This document shows, in pieces, positions 1-6,126 of a stretch of DNA of 7,064 bases (position 1 is its first letter; every line of letters starts with the position of its first letter). Below the pieces are notes generated by a model, which searched no databases, was not told the origin of the DNA, and saw only the letters and a list, made by a program, of their open reading frames with translations. The position numbers and the translations under genes are program-made. The stretch lies in contig JAUIJQ010000162.1 in the NCBI GenBank assembly GCA_030431165.1, forward strand, positions 1 to 7,064, in the 5' to 3' direction. The DNA comes from Rhodothermia bacterium. GTDB lineage: Bacteria > Bacteroidota > Rhodothermia > Rhodothermales > JABDKH01.

Positions 1-119
1 CAGCCATAGCTATGCGAACCCGAGGACGGATTGCCAAAGCGATCCGAAAAGTAGGGCAGCATCCGCTCCATCACCGATGGAGCAACCGGCGTAGTGGCGT
101 TGTAGTCGAGGTAGATCAT
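1..119 (-). CDS. Cysteine desulfurase, NifS/IscS family (N-terminal fragment)
   Basis: Only the first 39 codons are present; the gene runs off the low-coordinate edge. The fragment begins MIYLDYNATTPVAP, the N-terminal signature of class V aminotransferase-fold cysteine desulfurases, and continues with FGNPSSGSHSYG, matching the NPSS-x-H segment of the family. These enzymes use pyridoxal phosphate to take sulfur from L-cysteine as an enzyme persulfide, for iron-sulfur clusters or tRNA thiolation. The PLP lysine and catalytic cysteine lie outside the window, so activity cannot be judged and IscS, NifS and SufS-like members cannot be separated. The ATG at 117-119 is chosen because the conserved motif starts right after it. 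The frame stays open upstream, and no clear Shine-Dalgarno sequence is visible. It lies 79 bases after clpP on the same strand and may be its co-transcribed neighbour. Confidence 0.9.
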   Translation of the reverse strand, partial: MIYLDYNATTPVAPSVMERMLPYFSDRFGNPSSGSHSYG

Positions 120-134
120 CGGCAGCGATTCGCA

Positions 135-166
135 CCGTTGTCCCGGTAGTTCTTCCGGGTTTACGG
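135..166 (-). other. Possible stem-loop between clpP and the cysteine desulfurase gene
   Basis: In the minus-strand transcript CCCGG (155-159) can pair with CCGGG (142-146) around an 8-base loop. Outside a 3x3 internal loop, CCGT (163-166) can pair with ACGG (135-138). No U-run follows, so this is not a convincing Rho-independent terminator. It could be a structured leader or chance pairing in GC-rich sequence. A second small hairpin, TCCGC/GCGGA, lies directly after the clpP stop at about 184-198. Confidence 0.2.
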
Positions 167-198
167 CAACGCACTTCCGCCGTTCCGCGCCTGGCGGA

Positions 199-891
199 CT
201 ACTCCTCGTCTTTGCTGATGCGCGGCTGGTGCTCGAGTACGTTGTCGATCAGTCCGTACTCCTTGGATTCTTCAGCACTGAGCCAGTAGTCACGATCAGA
301 GTCATCTTCGATCTGCTCGACGGTCTGGCCGGTGTGTGAGGCGAGAATCTCGTAGAGGCGCTTCTTTGTTTTCAGGATCTCGCGGGCCTGGATTTCGATA
401 TCCGAGGCCTGCCCCTGGGCGCCGCCAAGCGGCTGGTGGATCATGATGCGGGAGTTCGGCAGCGCTGCGCGTTTGCCGGCGGCCCCTGTCGCGAGCAACA
501 CGGCCCCCATCGACGCGGCCAGCCCGACGCAGATCGTGGCGGTCGGGGCCGAGACATACTGCATCGTGTCGTAGATCGCGAGGCCCGCGTATACAGATCC
601 GCCTGGCGAGTTTACGTAGATGTTGATGTCTCGCTCGCCGTCTTCACTGGCAAGGAACAGCAGCTGGGCGACGATCAGGTTGGCGATCTGGTCGTTGATC
701 GGCGTACCCAGAATGATGATGCGCTCCTTGAGCAAGCGGCTGAAGATGTCATATGCTCGTTCGCCACGCGTCGTCTGTTCGACGACCATCGGAACGAGCG
801 CCCCGATCGGGGCATCCTGAAAGGGACCGGAGTAAATCCCCTCGGGCATCGAAGTGATGCCGCGAGTGAACTTGATAAAGTCTTCGACCAT
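199..891 (-). CDS. clpP: ATP-dependent Clp protease proteolytic subunit ClpP
   Basis: ClpP is the serine peptidase subunit of the cytoplasmic Clp protease. Two heptameric rings form a chamber that degrades proteins unfolded and fed in by ClpX or ClpA/C ATPases. From the ATG at 889-891 the product has 230 residues. The catalytic triad is complete and correctly spaced: Ser127 in GLAASMGA, His152 in MIHQP and Asp201 in SDRDYW. The NSPGGSVYAGLAIYDTMQ and QPLGGAQGQASDIEI segments are canonical, and their wording is closest to Bacteroidota-type ClpP. The frame is open to a GTG at 976-978 (259 residues), but that start overlaps tig by 55 bases and adds a Pro/Thr/Gln-rich stretch. I prefer ATG 891 because MVEDFIKFTRGI resembles the start of Bacteroidota ClpP. 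ATG 849 (216 residues) is also possible. It lies 32 bases after tig, so co-transcription is likely. No ATPase partner gene is in the window. Confidence 0.95.
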   Translation of the reverse strand: MVEDFIKFTRGITSMPEGIYSGPFQDAPIGALVPMVVEQTTRGERAYDIFSRLLKERIIILGTPINDQIANLIVAQLLFLASEDGERDINIYVNSPGGSVYAGLAIYDTMQYVSAPTATICVGLAASMGAVLLATGAAGKRAALPNSRIMIHQPLGGAQGQASDIEIQAREILKTKKRLYEILASHTGQTVEQIEDDSDRDYWLSAEESKEYGLIDNVLEHQPRISKDEE

Positions 892-923
892 CTTGCTGGT
901 GGGCTGCGTTTTGGCGGTTTGTG

Positions 924-2378
924 CTACCGGGGCTTGCGGAGTTGGTTCCGTACGCGATCCAGCGGTCGGCGCCACCACGATGACGACTCGCCGTCTTCTG
1001 GCTCAACGAGGGCATCTTCCTGCGCCTTGCGCTCGGCCTCAAGCTTCTCTTTTCGTTCAGCTTCGAGCGTCTCCCGGTCCTTTTCGACTACTTCAAAGTG
1101 ATCGGCCAGAAACGAGAAAACTTTCTCGCTCAGGAGCCGCTGGTTCATGCGGTCCATCAGACCGGGCACTGAGCTGTAGTACTGCTGAAGAAAGTTCGAG
1201 TCAACGTTACCATCACCCGACATCTTCTCGAAGAAGGCTTGCCGGTCGTCGTCGCCAACCGCCAGTTCATTCTCCTTGATTACGAAGTCGCGAATAAGCA
1301 TCCAGCGACCCTGGCGTTCAGCCTCCTCGCGATAGCTGCCTCGGAACGCATCTTCATTGAACCCGTCGGGCAGCTCTCCTTCAGACCGGCGTTTCACGTC
1401 CTCGACAAACGAATCCAGGTATAGGTCAACGACGGCTTCGGGAACGTCAACCGGATTCAGTTCGATCATCTTTTCAACGATCGAACTCTCGAACAGCTCT
1501 CTCGATCGTGTCTGCCAGGCATCATCAAGCTGCTTACGGATTTCCGCCTTGAAGTCCTCCATCGACTCGAAGCGGTTGTCCGAAACGGATGCTGCAAATG
1601 CGTCGTCGAGCTCGGGCAGCGCCCAGTCGCGCACCTCCCGCAGTGTCACCTGATAGCGTCGATCCGAGTGGTCATGGTCATGACCATCACCGTGGTCGTG
1701 GTCATGATCGTGATCGTGATCGTGCGGCATCACCACGACGACCTCGTCACCGGCTTCCCGCCCAATCAGCGCTTTCTTGAAAGGCTCTTTGACCCGCTCG
1801 TCACCAAGGTGATACGTGACCTCTTCTTCGCGGCTGCCCACGACGGCCAGTCCATCGTCGTCGAGAAGCTGAAGGTCTACAACCACGACGTCGTTTTCGT
1901 CGACCTTGCCTTCTTTGGCCGGAGTCTCGACACGCTGCTCGCGCAGTCGATTCAGCTCTTCCTCGACGTCTTCGTCTGTGACTTCATGGACAAGCCGCGG
2001 GACCGTTTCGCCTTCTGTCGAGGCGAGCTCAAACGAGGGCCGCACGCCAAAGCGGATGACGGCGAAAAGGTCGCCATCCATTTCATACTCGAGCGTAGTG
2101 ATTTTCGGTCTTCCGAGCACTTCGTGTTCGTCTCCCTCAAGGACCGACGATTCGTAGGTCTCCTGGATTGACCGCTCTGCCACGCCGTAGGCGAGCGCCT
2201 TTCCGTAGAGCTTTTTTACTACCGAGATCGGAACGTGGCCTTTTCTGAACCCCTTGAGTTGCGTTCGCGATCGTTGTGCGCGGAGTACTTTCTGAAGATC
2301 CGGAGCCAGTTCGTCGGCCGTTGCACGGATTTCGAGGTCATACTCGACCGGATTAACCTGCGTGATGTTAGTCTGCAT
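924..2378 (-). CDS. tig: Trigger factor, ribosome-associated chaperone, with His/Asp-rich insertion
   Basis: Trigger factor binds the ribosome near the tunnel exit and shields nascent chains. This product has 484 residues against about 432 in Escherichia coli. Residues 1 to about 115 form the ribosome-binding domain, with the signature GFRKGHVP at 43-50. Residues of about 150-252 occupy the FKBP-type domain position, but the usual FKBP motifs are poorly kept and residues 219-237 are an alternating His/Asp run where the FKBP flap should be. From about 253 follows the helical chaperone domain, beginning with the typical LPELDDAFAASV. The C-terminus adds a Glu/Lys-rich probable coiled coil (about 433-462) and a basic, Trp-containing tail, SSSWWRRPLDRVRNQLRKPR. 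The ATG at 2376-2378 fits the family start. AGGTGA abuts it directly, too close for ordinary ribosome binding site spacing. It lies between a 120-residue gene (24-base gap) and clpP, the usual chaperone-protease pairing. Confidence 0.95.
   Translation of the reverse strand: MQTNITQVNPVEYDLEIRATADELAPDLQKVLRAQRSRTQLKGFRKGHVPISVVKKLYGKALAYGVAERSIQETYESSVLEGDEHEVLGRPKITTLEYEMDGDLFAVIRFGVRPSFELASTEGETVPRLVHEVTDEDVEEELNRLREQRVETPAKEGKVDENDVVVVDLQLLDDDGLAVVGSREEEVTYHLGDERVKEPFKKALIGREAGDEVVVVMPHDHDHDHDHDHGDGHDHDHSDRRYQVTLREVRDWALPELDDAFAASVSDNRFESMEDFKAEIRKQLDDAWQTRSRELFESSIVEKMIELNPVDVPEAVVDLYLDSFVEDVKRRSEGELPDGFNEDAFRGSYREEAERQGRWMLIRDFVIKENELAVGDDDRQAFFEKMSGDGNVDSNFLQQYYSSVPGLMDRMNQRLLSEKVFSFLADHFEVVEKDRETLEAERKEKLEAERKAQEDALVEPEDGESSSWWRRPLDRVRNQLRKPR
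1668..1724 (-). repeat. GAY-CAY hexamer repeat encoding a His/Asp loop in trigger factor
   Basis: Inside tig the six-base unit CAYGAY repeats to give six His alternating with Asp (residues 219-229), a Gly-Asp-Gly break (230-232), and three more His alternating with Asp (233-237). The nine histidines in 19 residues resemble the metal-binding histidine-rich tails of SlyD and some other nickel or zinc chaperones. Both His and both Asp codons are used, so this is not a pure slippage tract; selection for the protein sequence is plausible. Metal binding is inference. Confidence 0.85.
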
Positions 2379-2402
2379 TCACCTGATGACGAATCGTTAC
2401 GG

Positions 2403-2765
2403 CTAGGCGGCCGACACGAACTGATCGCGTGGGCCGGCATCCGACCCTGGAAGGTCGGCAGAGAGCAGCTCCTGGATGCGGAATCGCCAGACCCCAGGAG
2501 ACTTCACCCAGAACGCCAGACTGCCTCCGTTGTTCGTCCCAATTGAGAGGTTTGGCCCATCGTCTGTCAGGGTCCACCAGTTAACCGACGAAACGTCTTT
2601 TAGCCGGATGGTTTTGCGGATCCGGCCCTGCCAGGTCCACCCCTTTACGATGATTCGATCAAAATACAGGCGCGCGCGGCCGAAAATCAGTCCTCGTTCG
2701 AGGAACCGAATTCTGCTGGAGAGCAGAACGCGATCGGCGGCACGACTAATCGCCTTGGTTGTCAT
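2403..2765 (-). CDS. Uncharacterised 120-residue protein upstream of tig
   Basis: I cannot assign a function. The product is 120 residues, without a signal peptide or a membrane segment, so probably cytoplasmic. The centre (about residues 30-100) looks like alternating beta strands: ARLYFDRIIVKGWTWQGRIR, then TIRLKDVSSVNWWTL, a turn around TDDGPNLSI, and LAFWVKSPGVWRFRIQELL. The many Trp/Tyr/Phe residues and the strand-turn pattern recall a small PH-like or bPH-type beta barrel with a closing helix; this is a guess from pattern only. The polar tail may be disordered. The frame is open upstream to 3149, but that part would lie inside the preceding gene and reads like noise, so I chose the ATG at 2763-2765, with a weak AGAAGA upstream. 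It lies 24 bases before tig and 142 bases after the envelope-protein gene, so it may be the first gene of a tig-clpP operon. Confidence 0.7.
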   Translation of the reverse strand: MTTKAISRAADRVLLSSRIRFLERGLIFGRARLYFDRIIVKGWTWQGRIRKTIRLKDVSSVNWWTLTDDGPNLSIGTNNGGSLAFWVKSPGVWRFRIQELLSADLPGSDAGPRDQFVSAA

Positions 2766-2907
2766 TGTCTTCTGTGTCGTTGCCCAGACGTGAAGTAGAG
2801 GGATACTTGTCCCGTCGCTAACACGAGGGAGCGCTGAGACGCGCGAATGGTGAGCGGCGGTCCAATAGAAATACTGCGAACCGCGTGGTGGTATTGTGAA
2901 CTGTACG

Positions 2908-5900
2908 TTAGAAGTCGAAGCCGACGGAGAAATACCATTGTCGTCGGCCAAACTTCCGCCCGTCAAACGGCCACGCCAGATCCAGGCGCACCGGATATCC
3001 GAAAAATACGGATCGCAGGCCAAATCCGGTGCCCATCCGCACGTCTTCGAGGCGTCTTCTGCCTTCTTCGTCGCGTCTGAACACGCGGAACGTGGTCGAG
3101 TCGGCCGCCGAGGAAGCGAGTCCGCCGATATCAACAAAGGCCGCGCCATGCATTACGCGCAGGGGTCGAAGCGGCGAGGCGGCAAAGCGGCCGTCGAGTG
3201 GGAACCGCAGCTCCATATTCGCGAGCCCGAAGCGGGTGCCGTTACTCTCGTTGATGTTGAATCCGCGGAGCGGCATCACCGGCGCAGCAAAGAGAAACTC
3301 TGATACGTCGTTTACCGGAAATCCGTTGAGGTCGTCAAACGATCGATTGATCCAGTTCTGGACACCCGAAGCATAGAATGACTGCCGCTCCGGTCCCAAC
3401 GAGGCGCCTGCGGCACCGCGAACGGCGAGCGTAAACCGATCTGACAGCGCCACGTAGCGACGCATGTCGACGAGCAGCGTCACAAATCGCACGGCGCCAC
3501 CCTCAAATGCAATCGGAGTTCCCGCAACACCAAGTGCCATCCGCGATCCAGATGACGGCGCGAGAAAGCCCGGCGCCGTCACGTCCCGGGTCAGCGTTAA
3601 CGACGGATACACCATGGACCTGCGTTTCGTCGCGGCCCGTGAATCAGTTACATCGGCACGACTTACCCGAACGGCTGTCAGGTCAATGTCGAGCCGGTGA
3701 AACTTGTTGAACGGTAATGAGAACCCGCTCGATACGCCGTACCTCCGAAAGCGGAAGTAACGACGGAAGCCATCTACCGACTGCCTGACGAGTCTCGATG
3801 TCTGAAAGGCAGAGAGTTGCCAATCGACGCGGCGCCTCCGGTTCTCGTACGAGGCGATGTAGTCCGAATTCCTTAGATCGATCAGCAAGTTGGTTGAAAG
3901 CGACAACCGGTGATCCCCCAGCATGTCACTGAACGTCATCTGCGTGACGCCCTGGACGCCGTAAAGGACATCGTAGGACGCAGAGCCATAGACGATGTCA
4001 GGGGAGAACCGCAAGCGGTACGGCCGCGTCTCGCCGGCTTCGACAATGCCGACCGGCCGACCAGGTGGCGGCAGTGCGCTCTGCCCGACGCGTTCTAGTG
4101 GCGTATCCCGAAATTCGACATTGAGGGCACCCGAAGATGAGTCGGGCGTCGTGTTCATCAGGTCACTGTTGTCAGCGACCGGCATCCCCGTTGCATCCGA
4201 CGCATCGCGCAGGAATGGATTTGAGTTTCGCACCGGCTCTGAAGCGAGCAGAACCGACGGCGCCGAAATCATCGGCCGCCTGTCGCGCCGCTGCGCCCAC
4301 ACGTTGGGCACAAGCTCAACCTCGTTCAGTCTGCGCTGCAGGGGGTAATTGACAACGTAGATCGTGGGGGTGCCGCGGTAGTAACTGAGAACGGCAGCCC
4401 GGCTCCCGTCGGCTGCCAGTGAGTACTGCCGGATTCCCACCAGTAGGTTCGTGAGCGGAACCGCCCTCCCCTGCTCCAGGTCAAGCGCGTACAGGTTCGT
4501 AATTCCGTTTCGATCAGATAGGTAGGTGACAGTCTGCCCGCCTGGTGCGTAACGCGCTGAATGCTCACTGTAGCCGGGTGTGTCCGTGAGCCGGGTGATG
4601 TCGCCCGAGTCCACGTCCAGTGCAAACAAGTCCATCTGCAACTGATCAGCCGCACCTTCAAATAGCCCCGGTATTGAAGCACGATCAGAATGGAAAACAA
4701 GTGATCGTCCATCCGGACTAAACGCGGGAGCCAGGTCGGAGTGTTCATCCGCCGTTAGTTGTCTGAGGTCCCCCGACTCGATGTCCAGCAGGAACAGGTC
4801 TGACTGCGCCCGGGCGACGGCCGACACGGCGATTTGTTTGCCGTCTGGTCCCCAGTCGATAGAGACAATTTGTTCAACGGCCTTCAAGCGATGGCTCCTT
4901 CGCTTTGAACTGAACACGTCAACGATCACGATCGCCTCATCACGACCGGACTTCGTCGCAACGGCCACCTGCCGGCCATCCGGGCTCCAACTCAGCCCAA
5001 CTGTGAGAATCGGCAGACTTTCAAACGAGCTGTTGAGCTGTCCTCGAATGAGGCGCGTTCGCTCGTTTGTATTAATGCGCTGTATGTAGAGATCAAACAG
5101 GCCGCTGCGCGTTGACAGAAACGCAACGCGATCACCACGCGGAGAGACAACCGGATTGGCGTAATACGTACCGGGGCGACTTGAGGCGAGCGGTCTCCCG
5201 ATGTGTTCAAGTCGTTCGCGAGCAGCAACCTCGGGGAAGTAGATTTCCTGCAGGGCTGTGCGCCAGCGACGCGAGATCTCGTCGAGCGGCAGCCCGGTGG
5301 CTACGCGAAAAGCGAGATCAACCGATCGCGTCACGCGATAACGCCGCACTATTTCGCCGACCTTCTCGCGCCCGTACTGCGTGGCGACGTAATCCCAAAC
5401 GCTGTGTCCGCCGTGATACGCGAACCGGCCGTTGAGTTGGGCAATGGGCGGCAGGTTGTCGGTAAGCACCGCCTCTCGAATAAACATGTCGGCTTCGGTG
5501 GACCAGTGCTCAGCCGCAAACTCGGCGAGTCCTTCATTGAACCACGAGGGGCACGTCGGGAAGTTCGAGCGCATCAGCGGATGCACCATCTCGTGCACGA
5601 GCGTGCCGCCGCCCGAGGCGATGTTCATGATCAGCGCCTCGTGCTCGTAGGTGTAGTAGCCGAAGGGCGTGTCCGGCTCGTCGCCGAAGATCGTCTTGGC
5701 GTGGCGGTAGTAGGACTTGCTGTCCGCGAACAACCAGACTTCGACGAGCTCGCTGGGGTCCTTGTCGAAGTAGGCCGCCTGCAGGCGCTCGGTCGCCCAC
5801 GCCACCGTGCCCTCGGCGCGACGCTCGACCATCTCGGGTGCCTCGTCGCCGATCACCACCCACGGATGGGCCGCGACGACGTGAAAGCCCTTCTTTCCAT

Positions 5901-6096
5901 ACTCGTCGCGAAGCGCGGTCACGCGCGCTTGTACGCGGTCCCCGGGGGCGCCGTTGGCCACCTGCGCGTCTCCATCGCGCGGCCCTTCGGAGGGCTCGGC
6001 AGTGCGCGGCGGCGCTCCCGATTCACGAGAAGGCGGCACACAAGCCGCTAGAGACAACACCACGAAAGACCGACGCCGCACGTTCGAAGAACGCAC
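2908..6096 (-). CDS. Composite envelope protein: HExxH peptidase-like, TolB-like propeller, Omp85-type barrel (probable chimera)
   Basis: The 1,062-residue frame starts with a short signal ending in lipobox LAAC (Cys19). Residues 70-190 form a metallopeptidase-like domain with HEMVH at 168-172 and Glu188 in WFNEGL as likely third zinc ligand. Residues 187-295 look like the helical end of a different, Bacteroidota-type peptidase family (DMFIREAVL, GGHSVWDYVATQYG). Six TolB/WD40-like repeats follow at about 310-585 (SPDGRQVAVA, SPDGRSLVFHSD), then a linker at about 600-690. The outer-membrane barrel spans about 690-1062, with the Omp85 loop-6 motif LRGF (943-946) and a terminal aromatic beta signal, WYFSVGFDF. 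No POTRA domain is visible. Residues 187-1062 fit the Tol-like propeller-barrel proteins of Bacteroidota relatives; substrate unknown. Residues 1-186 have a different GC level and codon use, so I think two genes are joined near 5538. The start is a GTG inside a hairpin. Confidence 0.75.
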   Translation of the reverse strand: MRSSNVRRRSFVVLSLAACVPPSRESGAPPRTAEPSEGPRDGDAQVANGAPGDRVQARVTALRDEYGKKGFHVVAAHPWVVIGDEAPEMVERRAEGTVAWATERLQAAYFDKDPSELVEVWLFADSKSYYRHAKTIFGDEPDTPFGYYTYEHEALIMNIASGGGTLVHEMVHPLMRSNFPTCPSWFNEGLAEFAAEHWSTEADMFIREAVLTDNLPPIAQLNGRFAYHGGHSVWDYVATQYGREKVGEIVRRYRVTRSVDLAFRVATGLPLDEISRRWRTALQEIYFPEVAARERLEHIGRPLASSRPGTYYANPVVSPRGDRVAFLSTRSGLFDLYIQRINTNERTRLIRGQLNSSFESLPILTVGLSWSPDGRQVAVATKSGRDEAIVIVDVFSSKRRSHRLKAVEQIVSIDWGPDGKQIAVSAVARAQSDLFLLDIESGDLRQLTADEHSDLAPAFSPDGRSLVFHSDRASIPGLFEGAADQLQMDLFALDVDSGDITRLTDTPGYSEHSARYAPGGQTVTYLSDRNGITNLYALDLEQGRAVPLTNLLVGIRQYSLAADGSRAAVLSYYRGTPTIYVVNYPLQRRLNEVELVPNVWAQRRDRRPMISAPSVLLASEPVRNSNPFLRDASDATGMPVADNSDLMNTTPDSSSGALNVEFRDTPLERVGQSALPPPGRPVGIVEAGETRPYRLRFSPDIVYGSASYDVLYGVQGVTQMTFSDMLGDHRLSLSTNLLIDLRNSDYIASYENRRRRVDWQLSAFQTSRLVRQSVDGFRRYFRFRRYGVSSGFSLPFNKFHRLDIDLTAVRVSRADVTDSRAATKRRSMVYPSLTLTRDVTAPGFLAPSSGSRMALGVAGTPIAFEGGAVRFVTLLVDMRRYVALSDRFTLAVRGAAGASLGPERQSFYASGVQNWINRSFDDLNGFPVNDVSEFLFAAPVMPLRGFNINESNGTRFGLANMELRFPLDGRFAASPLRPLRVMHGAAFVDIGGLASSAADSTTFRVFRRDEEGRRRLEDVRMGTGFGLRSVFFGYPVRLDLAWPFDGRKFGRRQWYFSVGFDF
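5536..5544 (-). other. Composition break and probable chimeric join inside the envelope-protein frame
   Basis: The break falls in the codons for Trp185-Phe186-Asn187. In the 84 codons before it (ending TCG TGG TTC), 82 end in G or C. In the next 84 (starting AAT GAA GGA), only 58 do, counted by hand. Overall GC is about 67% over 5581-6300 and about 56% over 4861-5220. The site is the conserved WFNEG motif of HExxH peptidases, where unrelated genomes could share a short identical stretch. I read it as an assembly join, or less likely a true recombination point. Confidence 0.65.
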
Positions 6097-6103
6097 GGCG
6101 TCG
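6071..6103 (-). terminator. 15-bp hairpin over the start of the envelope-protein gene; possible terminator
   Basis: In the minus-strand transcript CGACGCCGTGCGTTC pairs with GAACGTGCGGCGTCG around a 3-base TTC loop: 13 Watson-Crick pairs plus two adjacent G-U wobbles. In the opposite strand's RNA those two would be A-C mismatches, so the hairpin favours the minus strand. One base after the stem comes TCTTT, a short U-run, and the structure begins 23 bases after the sugar dehydrogenase stop. That fits a Rho-independent terminator for that gene. However, the predicted GTG start of the next gene (6094-6096) is arm bases 8-10, so it could instead be a translation-blocking hairpin, or the start may be misassigned. 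Confidence 0.5.
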
Positions 6104-6111
6104 AAAATCGT

Positions 6112-6125
6112 TCCCTCGCGAGGGA
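6112..6125. repeat. Perfect 14-bp palindrome after the sugar dehydrogenase stop codon
   Basis: TCCCTCGCGAGGGA reads the same on both strands and starts one base after the TAG stop of the sugar dehydrogenase-like gene. As RNA it can fold only as a 5-bp stem with a CGCG loop, followed by ACGATTTTCG. It may be a dyad operator for a dimeric regulator or part of a compound terminator with the larger hairpin that follows. The AGGGA half is about 15 bases before the GTG start, too far for a good ribosome binding site. Confidence 0.35.
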
Positions 6126-6126
6126 G

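Noticed and set aside
1477..1509. Inverted repeat ACGATCGA ... TCGATCGT with a 17-base spacer
   Set aside because: It lies inside conserved trigger factor coding sequence and is short, so it is probably chance.
1668..2171. Plus-strand open frame starting with a run of Val, Met and Ile
   Set aside because: The hydrophobic run is the antisense of the His/Asp codon repeat in tig, not a membrane segment of a real protein.
2766..2907. Possible promoter or terminator in the 142-base gap before the 120-residue gene
   Set aside because: I saw only weak 4-base stems and no convincing -35/-10 or Bacteroidota-type promoter pair.
2766..3149. Upstream extension of the 120-residue gene to 248 codons
   Set aside because: The extra part overlaps the conserved barrel end of the preceding gene in another frame and has no plausible protein pattern.
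5203..6051. Plus-strand open frame of 282 codons
   Set aside because: It lies opposite the envelope-protein gene and runs through both GC regions. It is rich in Arg, Val and Gly, as expected of an antisense shadow, and has no recognisable motif.
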